Source: CAWDPQ01 sp049642465
GTDB taxonomy: Bacteria; Acidobacteriota; Vicinamibacteria; Vicinamibacterales; 2-12-FULL-66-21
Assembly (NCBI GenBank): GCA_049642465.1
Contig: JBAROV010000208.1
Coordinates: 62,001 to 126,000 of the forward strand
Direction of reading: 5' to 3'
DNA length: 64,000 nt
Below, one piece after another: positions 42,118 through 50,531 of the stretch (the first letter of the stretch is position 1; each line of letters opens with the position of its first letter). The notes beneath the pieces are model-generated. The model was not told the DNA's origin. It ran no database searches and saw nothing but the letters and a program-made list of their open reading frames with translations. A program made the translations under genes and the position numbers.

Positions 42118-42716
42118 AGATTTGCGGCATCCGCCGGATGGAAGACGCGGTGCTCGCCGCCGACCTCGGCGCGTGGGGAGTGGGATTCGTGTTCTGGCCG
42201 GGTAGTCCGCGTTTCATCGATCCGTTCCGCGCAAAGAAGATCTGCGCGTCATTGCCGCCCTGGGTGGTGCCGGTTGGAGTCTTCGTGGATCAGCCCGACG
42301 ATTACGTCAGCGCCGTTGCAAGCCTGGTGCAGCTTGGCGCCGTCCAACTGCACGGCAACGAAAGTCTCGAGACTGTCGAACGATTGCCGCATCGAGTGAT
42401 CAAGTCTGTGGCTGTAACTGAGAACTTCGACGAGACCACGATCGATCGTTTCCCGAGGCGTGCCGGTGTTCTGCTCGACGCCCACGACCCAAATCGTCGC
42501 GGCGGCACCGGCAAAACGATTGATTGGACTCGCGCTGCGGCCGCGGCCCGCCGCAGGAAGGTGCTGCTGGCCGGCGGACTCTGTCCGGAGAACGTCCGCG
42601 CCGCCGTCGAGGCAGTGCGGCCATTTGGTATCGACGTGTCCTCTGGTGTGGAAGCCTCGCCCGGCGTGAAGGATCACGACCGGATGCGTGCACTGTTTGC
42701 CGCGGTGGGTGAGTAA
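42105..42716 (+). CDS. trpF: phosphoribosylanthranilate isomerase
   Basis: A 203-residue TIM barrel catalysing the Amadori rearrangement of phosphoribosylanthranilate. It starts VKICGIRRMEDAVLAADLG (Cys general base), has PRFIDP and AVQLHGNES, and ends with the phosphate-binding GGLCPENVRAAVEAV and GIDVSSGVEASPGVKDHD (Asp general acid in the TrpF family). Adjacent to trpC and trpB. Confidence 0.93.
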   Translation: MLRVKICGIRRMEDAVLAADLGAWGVGFVFWPGSPRFIDPFRAKKICASLPPWVVPVGVFVDQPDDYVSAVASLVQLGAVQLHGNESLETVERLPHRVIKSVAVTENFDETTIDRFPRRAGVLLDAHDPNRRGGTGKTIDWTRAAAAARRRKVLLAGGLCPENVRAAVEAVRPFGIDVSSGVEASPGVKDHDRMRALFAAVGE

Positions 42717-43961
42717 GTGAACCGTATGGACATTCCTTCTTTTGGTCGCCGCGATCCTGACGCGCGAGGCTACTACGGTGCCTACGGCGGGCGCTTTGTG
42801 CCGGAAACACTCGTGGCGCCGGTCGAGGAGCTCGAACGCGCCTATTTCGAGGCGCGTCAGGACGAAAGCTTCTGCCGTGAGTTGGGGGGACTGCTTCGGA
42901 ATTACGTGGGACGCCCCACGCCGCTTTACGAAGCCCTGCGGCTCACGGCCCAGGCTGGCGGTGCGCGTATTCTGCTCAAGCGCGAGGACCTCGCTCACAC
43001 CGGCGCGCACAAGATCAACAACGCGATCGGCCAGGCGCTGCTCGCCAAGCGGATGGGCAAACGGCGGGTGATCGCCGAGACCGGCGCCGGCCAGCACGGC
43101 GTGGCCACAGCCACCGCATGCGCCCTGCTCGGGCTCGAATGCGACGTCTATATGGGCGCCGAAGACATGGTCCGCCAATCGCTCAACGTCTTCCGCATGC
43201 AACTGCTCGGCGCAACCGTGCGCCGTGTGGACGCTGGCAGCAAGACGTTGAAAGATGCCATCAACGAAGCGATGCGCGACTGGGTCGGCACCGTCTCGGA
43301 CAGCTACTACCTGCTTGGCTCCGTACTGGGTCCCCATCCTTATCCGCTGATGGTCCGTGAGTTTCAATCCATCATCGGACGTGAAGCGCGGGCGCAGTGT
43401 CTGGATTCCTTCGGGCGGCTTCCCGCTGCGATCGTTGCCTGCGTTGGCGGAGGCAGCAATGCGATGGGCATCTTCGATGCGTTTGTCGACGACCGCGCGG
43501 TCCGCCTGATCGGTGTTGAGGCCGGTGGGTACGGCATCGAACCAGGGCGCCATGCTGCCCGGTTCGCTGGAGGCTCAGCGGGTGTGCTCCAGGGAACGCG
43601 CAGCTACGTGCTTCAGGATGCCGATGGGAACATCGAACTCACGCACTCGATCTCGGCGGGACTCGACTACGCGGCGGTGGGGCCCGAGCACGCCTGGCTT
43701 CACGATTCTGGCCGCGCCCAGTACGCCTGGATAGACGATGATGATGCGTTGCGGGCGTTCGGCGACCTGGCGAGGAGCGAGGGCATTCTGCCGGCGTTGG
43801 AGTCGTCTCACGCAATTGCTCATGCCTGCCGGATCGCAGCGAGCATGAGCCGCGACGATCTGCTGCTCGTCAACCTCTCCGGTCGAGGGGACAAGGACGT
43901 GTTGAGCGTCCGCGATGCGCTCGATAAGGGCGTCCTGGCGACGAGCCACCATCGATCATGA
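42717..43961 (+). CDS. trpB: tryptophan synthase beta chain
   Basis: A 414-residue PLP enzyme that condenses indole with serine. The PLP Lys99 sits in AHTGAHKINNAIGQALLA, and the phosphate-binding CVGGGSNAMGIF, VAETGAGQHGVATATACALLG-like (IAETGAGQHGVATA) and HSISAGLDYAAVGPEHA segments are present, the last typical of the classical TrpB1. GTG 42717 or ATG 42726 could start it; I give the longer. The stop overlaps trpA by four bases. Confidence 0.95.
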   Translation: MNRMDIPSFGRRDPDARGYYGAYGGRFVPETLVAPVEELERAYFEARQDESFCRELGGLLRNYVGRPTPLYEALRLTAQAGGARILLKREDLAHTGAHKINNAIGQALLAKRMGKRRVIAETGAGQHGVATATACALLGLECDVYMGAEDMVRQSLNVFRMQLLGATVRRVDAGSKTLKDAINEAMRDWVGTVSDSYYLLGSVLGPHPYPLMVREFQSIIGREARAQCLDSFGRLPAAIVACVGGGSNAMGIFDAFVDDRAVRLIGVEAGGYGIEPGRHAARFAGGSAGVLQGTRSYVLQDADGNIELTHSISAGLDYAAVGPEHAWLHDSGRAQYAWIDDDDALRAFGDLARSEGILPALESSHAIAHACRIAASMSRDDLLLVNLSGRGDKDVLSVRDALDKGVLATSHHRS

Positions 43962-44770
43962 AGAGCACGACAGGGCGACTCACCGAGACGTTCGAGCGAC
44001 TGCGCGGCAACTCCGGCAGAGGCAAGGGCGGCCTTGTGACGTACGTTACCGCAGGCGATCCCGATCCAGCGCGTTCGGAGACAGTCCTGCTCGCGCTCGA
44101 TGAGGCGGGTGCGGATGTGATCGAAGTCGGCATTCCGTTCTCGGATCCACTTGCCGACGGCCCTGTCATCCAGCGAGCCACCGAACGGGCACTCGCGGCT
44201 GGAATGACGCTGCGGCGTGCCCTCGAGATGGTGGCTCGCGTGCGTCCGTCGGTCCGCGCACCGATCGTGTTGTTCACCTATGCCAATCCGGTCGTCCGGA
44301 TGGACGCGCGAACGTTTGCACGGGCGGCGGCGGATGCTGGCGTGGACGGCGTCCTGGTGCTCGATTACCCGATCGAAGAAGCGGCACCGCTGCGCGATCC
44401 GCTCATTGACGCCGGGATCGATCCGATCTTTTTGATCAGCCCGACGACAACCGACGAACGAATTCGAGCGGCGGCGCAGTACGGGCGGGGGTTTCTCTAC
44501 GTGATCTCACGGCTCGGGGTGACGGGAATGCGAGACACGCTCGCGCCCGAGACCCGGGCGCTCGTCACGCGGGTCCGAACGCTGACGGATCTGCCCGTCG
44601 CGGTGGGGTTTGGTATTTCGCGCCCCGATCATGTGGCCGCGGCGTGCGAAGTCGCCGACGCCGCCGTGGTGGGGAGCGCGCTGGTGCAGATCATTGCCGA
44701 TCACGGCTCGGCGCCTGATTTGACGTCGCGGGTCGGCGACTACGTCCGATGGCTGAAAAGCGCGCTCTAG
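43958..44770 (+). CDS. trpA: tryptophan synthase alpha chain
   Basis: A 270-residue TIM barrel that releases indole from indole-glycerol phosphate. Glu in VIEVGIPFSDPLADGPVIQ and Asp in DGVLVLDYPIEEA are the catalytic pair; the phosphate-binding VGFGISRPDHVA is present. Pairs with TrpB in the alpha2-beta2 complex. Its last 22 bases overlap the chorismate mutase gene. Confidence 0.95.
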   Translation: MKSTTGRLTETFERLRGNSGRGKGGLVTYVTAGDPDPARSETVLLALDEAGADVIEVGIPFSDPLADGPVIQRATERALAAGMTLRRALEMVARVRPSVRAPIVLFTYANPVVRMDARTFARAAADAGVDGVLVLDYPIEEAAPLRDPLIDAGIDPIFLISPTTTDERIRAAAQYGRGFLYVISRLGVTGMRDTLAPETRALVTRVRTLTDLPVAVGFGISRPDHVAAACEVADAAVVGSALVQIIADHGSAPDLTSRVGDYVRWLKSAL

Positions 44771-45042
44771 ACGACATCGATGGGCTTCGTCAGCGGATCG
44801 ACGACCTCGATGAGGCGCTCGTGAGACTGTTGAGCGCGCGAGCCGAGTGCGCCCTGGCGATTGGCCGGGCGAAGAAGGAACTCGGACTCGAGGTGTATCA
44901 ACCGGCGCGCGAAGCGGAGGTCCTCGCTCACGTCCAGCAGCTCAATCGCGGGCCACTGGACAATGGCGCGATGAAGCGGTTGTTCGAACGCGTGATCGAC
45001 GAAGCTCGCAGGCTGGAACGGCTGTCGAACGGTGAAGACTGA
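44749..45042 (+). CDS. aroQ: monofunctional AroQ-class chorismate mutase
   Basis: A 97-residue all-helical protein matching the AroQ class: IDGLRQRIDDLDEALVRLLSARAEC (Arg), IGRAKKELGLEVYQPAREAEVL (Lys, Glu) and FERVIDEARRLE. It turns chorismate into prephenate for Phe and Tyr. Overlaps trpA by 22 bases. It is a free-standing domain, not fused to PheA or TyrA or AroF, but placed next to aroF and tyrA. Confidence 0.9.
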   Translation: MAEKRALDDIDGLRQRIDDLDEALVRLLSARAECALAIGRAKKELGLEVYQPAREAEVLAHVQQLNRGPLDNGAMKRLFERVIDEARRLERLSNGED

Positions 45043-45141
45043 GGCGCGTCAACAATCGGGAAGTGGGGATTGGAAGTTGGGACTAGACGTTGACGGCGAC
45101 CGCAGTCGGGAAACGAAAGCGAACAGAGAGAGAGCACAGAC
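45043..45141. repeat. aroQ-aroF spacer with degenerate GGGAAGTGGGGATTGG-type repeat
   Basis: 99 bases without a gene. It holds degenerate heptad-like units (GGGAAGT, GGGGATTGGAAGT, TGGGACT) and later a GAGAGAGAG run just before the aroF start. It resembles dispersed intergenic repeats. No terminator seen. Confidence 0.4.
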
Positions 45142-46191
45142 ATGGTAGTCGTAATGCAGGAACGGGCGACAGACGACCAGATCCAGAAGGTCATCGCCCA
45201 GCTCGTAGATATGGGTTTCGACGTCCATCGATCCACGGGCGCGCTGAGGACGGTCATCGGCGCGGTGGGCGGCAATCGAGCCTTCGATCCCGCACTCGTG
45301 CAGGTCCTCGATGGTGTGCAGGAAGTGCTGCGAATCACCGAGCCATACAAGCTGGCGAGTCGCACCTTCAAGCCGGAGAACACCATCGTCACCATCGGCG
45401 ACGTCCGCATAGGAGGCGACGAGGTCATCGTCATGGCCGGTCCGTGTTCGGCGGAAACGGAGGAGCAGGTTGAAGTGACCGCCGCCGCAGTCAAACGCGC
45501 GGGCGCGAAGGTTCTTCGTGGCGGCGCCTTCAAACCGCGGAGCTCTCCGTACAGCTTCCAGGGGCTCGGTGAAGAGGGGCTGCGCATGCTTCGCACGGCG
45601 GCGGATCGCCACGGGCTGAAGCTGATTACCGAGATCATGGACATCAGCCAGCTCGAACTCATCGAGCGCTATGCGGACATCCTGCAGGTCGGCGCCCGCA
45701 ACATGCAGAACTTCAGCCTGCTGCGTGAGCTCGGACGGACGCGCACGCCGGTGCTGCTCAAACGCGGCATTTCCGCGACGATCGAGGAGTGGCTGCTGTC
45801 GGCCGAGTACCTCCTGGCCGGCGGCAACATGAACGTGATGCTCTGCGAGCGAGGGATTCGGACCTTCGAGAGCTACACGCGGAACACGTTCGACATATCC
45901 GCCATTCCGGTGATTCAAAAGCTCAGTCACCTGCCGATCCTCGCCGACCCAAGCCACGGAACCGGGCGGCGCGATCAGGTGGCGCCGATGGCGCGTGCCG
46001 CTGTCGCTGCGGGGGCGGACGGTCTGCTCATCGAGGTGCACCGCGATCCCGATCACGCGCTGAGCGACGGCGCGCAATCGCTGCATCCGCCGCAGTTCGA
46101 TCGCCTGATGGCCGAATTGCGCATCATCGCGCCGGCGATTGGACGCGGCATCTGTCTGGAGCCCGTCGCAAAGCGCGGCTGGGGCGTCTAG
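45142..46191 (+). CDS. aroF: 3-deoxy-7-phosphoheptulonate (DAHP) synthase, type I-beta with N-terminal ACT-like domain
   Basis: A 349-residue enzyme that starts the shikimate pathway (PEP + erythrose 4-phosphate). Residues 1-70 form a ferredoxin/ACT-like regulatory domain (MVVVMQERATDDQIQKVIAQ, GFDVHRSTGALRTVIGAVGG), as in Thermotoga DAHP synthase where Tyr/Phe bind. The catalytic barrel has VIVMAGPCSAETEEQV, LRGGAFKPRSSPYSFQGLG, LLKRGISATIEEWLLSAEY and DPSHGTGRRDQVAPMARA. The entry step of the pathway is therefore inside the Trp-attenuated operon and may also be feedback regulated. Confidence 0.93.
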   Translation: MVVVMQERATDDQIQKVIAQLVDMGFDVHRSTGALRTVIGAVGGNRAFDPALVQVLDGVQEVLRITEPYKLASRTFKPENTIVTIGDVRIGGDEVIVMAGPCSAETEEQVEVTAAAVKRAGAKVLRGGAFKPRSSPYSFQGLGEEGLRMLRTAADRHGLKLITEIMDISQLELIERYADILQVGARNMQNFSLLRELGRTRTPVLLKRGISATIEEWLLSAEYLLAGGNMNVMLCERGIRTFESYTRNTFDISAIPVIQKLSHLPILADPSHGTGRRDQVAPMARAAVAAGADGLLIEVHRDPDHALSDGAQSLHPPQFDRLMAELRIIAPAIGRGICLEPVAKRGWGV

Positions 46192-46262
46192 TGGCGGGGC
46201 GCGGCACGGGCGCCGCTCGGGTGTCGGGCGCGCGTCTCTAAATGGCCGATCGCTAGACTGTG

Positions 46263-47129
46263 ATGCGTGCTACCGACAAAAACCCGATCTTCGCAGAAAT
46301 CGGCATCGTTGGATTTGGTGTGATCGGTGGCTCGCTGGGGCTCGCGATCAAACGCCGCTGGCCGTCTACACGGGTCGTCGCCGTCGACACGACAGATGTC
46401 GTGCGGACGGCGCTCGAGATGGGGGCGGCAGACGAGGGAGGGGAGTCGGTCTCGGCGGCGTCGAGCGCGTCACTCGTGGTACTGGCGGCACCAGTTCGTG
46501 CAAACCTCGCGATCCTTCAGCAGTTGCCGCACGCGGTTTCCGGACCAGCCCTGATTACGGACGTGGGCAGCACGAAAGCGGCAACGCTCGCGGCTGCGGC
46601 TGCGCTCCCGAAGCACTTCCAGTTCATTGGCGGTCATCCGCTGGCGGGTGCTGCGCTGGGCGGTGTCCGCGAAGCTCGCGCGGAACTGTTCCAGGAACGC
46701 CCCTGGCTGTTGACGCCCAACGGGTCGGCGGGCCCGGACGCCCTCTCATCGCTCCGGCAACTCGTGGAAGGCGTCGGCGCGCGGCCGATCGAGATCTCCG
46801 CGGCTGAGCACGACCGCCTCGTCGCCTACCTCAGTCACCTTCCCCAGCTCACCGTCACGGCGCTCATGCACGTGGTCGGGCGGTCCGTCGAAGAGCAAGG
46901 GCTCGCGCTCGCGGGTCTCGGCTTGCGCGACACGACTCGGCTCGCATCGAGTCCTGCGGATATCTGGCGTGACATCGTCTCAACGAACACCGCCCAGGTG
47001 TCGGAGGCGCTTGATGCGCTGATCGAGGTCCTCACCTGTTTGAAAAGGCAGGCAGCTCATCCCGAAGAGCCATTCGATGAGATTTTTTCGTCGGCCGCTC
47101 AGTGGAAACAGAAGTTGGACGGGCAGTGA
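46263..47129 (+). CDS. tyrA: prephenate dehydrogenase
   Basis: A 288-residue NAD-dependent enzyme that oxidatively decarboxylates prephenate to 4-hydroxyphenylpyruvate. Rossmann motif EIGIVGFGVIGGSLGLAIKR at the N-terminus; FIGGHPLAGAALGG, and His in YLSHLPQLTVTALM. No ACT domain or chorismate mutase fusion. ATG at 46263 is used; a GTG three bases earlier is possible. The stop overlaps the GNAT start (GTGA). Confidence 0.92.
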   Translation: MRATDKNPIFAEIGIVGFGVIGGSLGLAIKRRWPSTRVVAVDTTDVVRTALEMGAADEGGESVSAASSASLVVLAAPVRANLAILQQLPHAVSGPALITDVGSTKAATLAAAAALPKHFQFIGGHPLAGAALGGVREARAELFQERPWLLTPNGSAGPDALSSLRQLVEGVGARPIEISAAEHDRLVAYLSHLPQLTVTALMHVVGRSVEEQGLALAGLGLRDTTRLASSPADIWRDIVSTNTAQVSEALDALIEVLTCLKRQAAHPEEPFDEIFSSAAQWKQKLDGQ

Positions 47130-47635
47130 CGCCGCTGATATCCACTCGGACTTATCTCGAAATGGGCGCGCCGGCGGATCTCCAACCTGCGCCGGCCCCG
47201 GCCGTGCCCCCGCGTATCGAGCAAGTCCTCGACTGTCCTCCGGCATTCTGGCGGTTCCTGTATGCCGAAGTTGGCAGGCAGTATCACTGGGTCGATCGAT
47301 TGCGTTGGACCGACCTCCAAATACGAGAGTACTTGTCCGACCCGGCCCTTACTCTTTACGTGATGTGGGTGTCGGGAGCGCCCGCTGGTTACTTCGAACT
47401 CCGACGCGAACCCAACGGATCGTTTGAAATCGTGTACTTTGGCTTGCTGGATCAGTTCACCGGACGCGGTTTTGGCGGGTACATGCTCACGGAGGCGGTC
47501 AGGGCGGCCTGGGCCGCTGGAGCACGTCGCGTGTGGCTGCACACGAACACGCTCGATCATCCCGCCGCGTTGCCGAATTACTTGAAGCGAGGGTTCCGCG
47601 TCACGCGCACGGAAGAGTACGAGGTACCGAAGTGA
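47126..47635 (+). CDS. GNAT-family acetyltransferase
   Basis: A 169-residue N-acetyltransferase. The acetyl-CoA-binding strand and loop are visible: FEIVYFGLLDQFTGRGFGGYMLTEAV (Q/RxxGxG/A-type) and RRVWLHTNTLDHPAALPNYLKRGF. Substrate unknown. The GTG at 47126 overlaps the tyrA stop; an earlier GTG at 47102 lies inside tyrA. Its own stop overlaps the acetoacetyl-CoA synthetase start, so it belongs to the operon. Confidence 0.82.
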   Translation: MTPLISTRTYLEMGAPADLQPAPAPAVPPRIEQVLDCPPAFWRFLYAEVGRQYHWVDRLRWTDLQIREYLSDPALTLYVMWVSGAPAGYFELRREPNGSFEIVYFGLLDQFTGRGFGGYMLTEAVRAAWAAGARRVWLHTNTLDHPAALPNYLKRGFRVTRTEEYEVPK

Positions 47636-49590
47636 GCGCGTCATCGCCACAATGGGAGCCCAGCGCCGAGCGTATCGCGCGCGCGAAGCTGACCGCGTTC
47701 TCGCGCGTGGCAGAGCGCCGCTTCGAACGAAAGTTCCCTGATTACGCGAGCCTGTACCGCTTCTCGATCGATCGACCGGCAGATTTCTGGCGCGCCGTCT
47801 GGGATTTCACGCGGATCCGCGGATCGATGGGGGAGCGTGTCATCGAACACCCGGAGCGGATGCCTGGTGCGGAGTTCTTCCCCGAGGCCCGCCTGAACTT
47901 CGCGGAAAACCTGCTGCGCCGCCGCGACGGCACGCCGGCGATCGTCTTCAATGGAGAAGGCCAGGTTCAGCGCAGCCTGACGTTTGCCGAACTGTTTGCG
48001 CAGTCGTGCGGGGTAGCGGTGGCGCTGAGAGACGCGGGGATTCAACCTGGCGACCGCGTGGCTGCCTTCATCCCGAACATTCCCGAGGCGATCGTTGCAG
48101 CACTGGGCGCTGCTGCAGTGGGCGCCGTCTGGTCGTCATGCTCGCCGGATTTCGGCGTGCAGGGCGTCATCGATCGTTTCGGGCAAATTGAACCAAAGAT
48201 TCTGCTCTCGGCCGATGGGTACTTCTACGCCGGCCGAGCGCACGACAGCCTGGAAAAGCTCGCGGACATTCAGCAGCTGCTTCCGACGGTGAAGAAGACT
48301 GTCGTTATTCCATACGTCACGACGGAGCCCGACCTCTCTTCGATCGCTGGCGCCACGCTCTGGCAATCGTTCCTTGGCGAGGCGGACGTCAGCGGCTTCG
48401 AGTTCGAGCGCTTTCCGTTCAACCATCCGCTCTACATCCTGTATTCGTCGGGCACAACCGGGGTTCCCAAGTGCATCGTTCACGGTGCTGGAGGAACGCT
48501 GATTCAACACCTCAAGGAACATCAACTGCAGTGCGACATCGACGAGGGAGACCGCGTTTTCTATTTCACCACCTGTGGCTGGATGATGTGGAACTGGCTG
48601 GTCACCGTTCTGGCGTCGGAAGCCACGATCCTGCTCTACGACGGCTCTCCGTTCCACCCTGGTCCGCAGGCGCTCTTCGACTTTGCGGACGCGTCCGGCA
48701 TGACGCTCTTCGGCACGTCGGCGCGGTTCATCGACGCCATCACCAAGGCAGGATTCGCTCCCAGGGAATCCCATCGCCTCGAGAGCGTGCGGACGATGAC
48801 GTCGACGGGGTCGCCTTTGGTGCCGGAGAGCTTCGATTATGTGTATGCCAAGGTAAAGAAAGACATTCACCTCGCGTCGATCTCCGGCGGCACCGACATC
48901 ATCAGCTGCTTCGTTGGTGGCAACCCTGTCGGTCCGGTGTGGCGTGGCGAAATCCAGGCTGCGGCACTCGGGATGGCGGTCGATGTGTTCGATGAAAGTG
49001 GCCGCTCGCTGGCGCCCGGCGAAAAGGGAGAACTGGTGTGCACACAGCCGTTCCCCTCGATGCCGGTCAGCTTCTGGAACGATCCGGACGGACGCAAATA
49101 TCGCGCGGCGTATTTCGAGCGGTACCCCGGCGTGTGGCACCACGGCGACTTCATTGCGCGAACCGAACACAATGGCTTCATCATTTACGGCCGATCCGAT
49201 GCCGTGTTGAACCCCGGGGGTGTCAGAATCGGAACGGCCGAGATCTATCGGCAGGTGGAACAACTGGACGAGGTCCTCGAGAGCCTGGTCATCGCGCAGC
49301 AGTGGCAGAACGATGAACGCATCGTCCTGTTCGTGCGGCTGCGCGACGGCCTCGAGCTGTCGGACGCGCTGCGCGACCGCATCCGACAGCACATACGGAG
49401 TGCCACGAGTCCCCGGCATGTGCCCGCGCGAATCGTTGCCGTTCCGGAGATTCCGCGAACGAAGAGTGGCAAGATCGTCGAACTCGCGGTTCGCGAAGTC
49501 GTGCATGGCCGGCAGGTCAAGAATCGCGAGGCGCTCGCCAATCCGGAGGCGCTGGAGCACTTCCGCGATCGACCGGAGCTCCGCACCTAG
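47632..49590 (+). CDS. acetoacetyl-CoA synthetase
   Basis: A 652-residue adenylate-forming enzyme. N-terminal cap FWRAVWDFTRIRGSMGERV; AMP motif YILYSSGTTGVPKCIVHG; YFTTCGWMMWNWLV, typical of acetoacetate-CoA ligases; GDFIARTEHNGFIIYGRSDAVLNPGG-type hinge; and the catalytic Lys in PRTKSGKIVELAV. Length and the WMMWNW block favour acetoacetate over acetate. GTG at 47632 overlaps the previous stop. It would feed acetoacetate, for example from Leu/Tyr/Phe breakdown, into central metabolism. Confidence 0.88.
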   Translation: MSASSPQWEPSAERIARAKLTAFSRVAERRFERKFPDYASLYRFSIDRPADFWRAVWDFTRIRGSMGERVIEHPERMPGAEFFPEARLNFAENLLRRRDGTPAIVFNGEGQVQRSLTFAELFAQSCGVAVALRDAGIQPGDRVAAFIPNIPEAIVAALGAAAVGAVWSSCSPDFGVQGVIDRFGQIEPKILLSADGYFYAGRAHDSLEKLADIQQLLPTVKKTVVIPYVTTEPDLSSIAGATLWQSFLGEADVSGFEFERFPFNHPLYILYSSGTTGVPKCIVHGAGGTLIQHLKEHQLQCDIDEGDRVFYFTTCGWMMWNWLVTVLASEATILLYDGSPFHPGPQALFDFADASGMTLFGTSARFIDAITKAGFAPRESHRLESVRTMTSTGSPLVPESFDYVYAKVKKDIHLASISGGTDIISCFVGGNPVGPVWRGEIQAAALGMAVDVFDESGRSLAPGEKGELVCTQPFPSMPVSFWNDPDGRKYRAAYFERYPGVWHHGDFIARTEHNGFIIYGRSDAVLNPGGVRIGTAEIYRQVEQLDEVLESLVIAQQWQNDERIVLFVRLRDGLELSDALRDRIRQHIRSATSPRHVPARIVAVPEIPRTKSGKIVELAVREVVHGRQVKNREALANPEALEHFRDRPELRT

Positions 49591-49618
49591 TGAAGCGGGA
49601 GTTGGCGCGGGAATCCTG

Positions 49619-50032
49619 ATGAGCGTCGCCGGCTCGATTCGCATCCGTGCCGACGTGTTGTCTTGCGTGCAGGCGCACGCCCTGCGCGAATCGCCCAACG
49701 AATGCTGCGGGCTACTCGTCGGAACGGGCGAGGTCATCGACGAAGCGGTGCCCGCGGCGAATATCCTGTCGAGCACGTCTCGGTACCGGCTCGATCCCCA
49801 CGTGCACATGGCGACGACCCGGCGGTTGCGAGGCACGCCGCGCGCGGTCGTCGGCGCGTACCACTCGCATCCGCGCTCACCCGCAGTTCCGTCGCCTCGC
49901 GATCTTGCCGAAGCGCACTATCCCGAATTCGTTTGGTTAATCGTGTCGTTGGAGACGGCTGCCGCCGCGTCTCGTGCGTACAGAATCGTGCATGGCTGCG
50001 CCGAGGAATTGGAACTCAGGGTTGAACCGTGA
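49619..50032 (+). CDS. stand-alone JAMM/MPN+ metallopeptidase
   Basis: A 137-residue M67-type domain. The JAMM zinc motif is complete: Glu in SPNECCGLLV, then YHSHPRSPAVPSPRDLAEA (HSH-x7-S-xx-D). Bacterial members remove ubiquitin-like or sulfur-carrier proteins or cleave cysteine-linked ThiS-like adducts. No ThiS/MoaD or E1 gene is nearby, so the substrate is unknown. ATG at 49619 begins the family sequence; the frame continues upstream into the synthetase and that is rejected. Last gene of the plus-strand run. Confidence 0.85.
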   Translation: MSVAGSIRIRADVLSCVQAHALRESPNECCGLLVGTGEVIDEAVPAANILSSTSRYRLDPHVHMATTRRLRGTPRAVVGAYHSHPRSPAVPSPRDLAEAHYPEFVWLIVSLETAAAASRAYRIVHGCAEELELRVEP

Positions 50033-50043
50033 GCCGAGGCTGA

Positions 50044-50475
50044 TCAGTAGCCGATGTCTCGCACACCCGGCCTGACCGTCACAGTCGTCCGGCCGCCGAG
50101 GATCCGCTTGTTCTTCTGCTTCAGATAGAACTCGATCCGGTAGTTGCCGGCCGTCTGATAGGTGTGGTCCAGTGTATATCGTCGTTTGATCTCGCTGCGA
50201 CCCGCTTCGTACGGCTCGCAGTCAGCCTTCGATTCCGATCGCGTATCGTCGCCCCAGATCCACTCGACCGACGCGCAGTACAAATTCTCAGCGTCGTTGG
50301 GACCTCCCTTGACTTCCGCGGTGACGACAACGCGCGCGGGCGAAAATCCAATGGAGGGTGTGGCCTTGAGCGAGACACTGGCCTTCTTGTCCTCTGCCGC
50401 CTGAATTACCGCCACCCCTATCGTCAGCGCTGAGACAAACACTGCGCAGCGCATCGCTGTCGGTCTGTGGAGCAT
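50044..50475 (-). CDS. secreted protein of unknown function
   Basis: A 143-residue protein with a signal peptide (CAVFVSALTIGVAVIQAA). The mature part looks like a PKD/Ig-like beta sandwich: SIGFSPARVVVTAEVKGG, then YTLDHTYQTAGNYRIEFYLK (the last resembles the PKD HTYxxxGxY motif). Two cysteines (YCASVEW and DCEPYE) could pair. GAGGGGGG four bases before the ATG at 50475 sets the start. Confidence 0.72.
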   Translation of the reverse strand: MLHRPTAMRCAVFVSALTIGVAVIQAAEDKKASVSLKATPSIGFSPARVVVTAEVKGGPNDAENLYCASVEWIWGDDTRSESKADCEPYEAGRSEIKRRYTLDHTYQTAGNYRIEFYLKQKNKRILGGRTTVTVRPGVRDIGY

Positions 50476-50531
50476 GGGTCCCCCCTCGGTGTTCGATTAG
50501 CGATTATTCTAAACCACCTTATAATTCTTCA

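Noticed and set aside
49220..50032. 270-residue version of the JAMM protein
   Set aside because: The first 133 residues lie inside the acetoacetyl-CoA synthetase gene in another frame; family similarity begins at the ATG at 49619.
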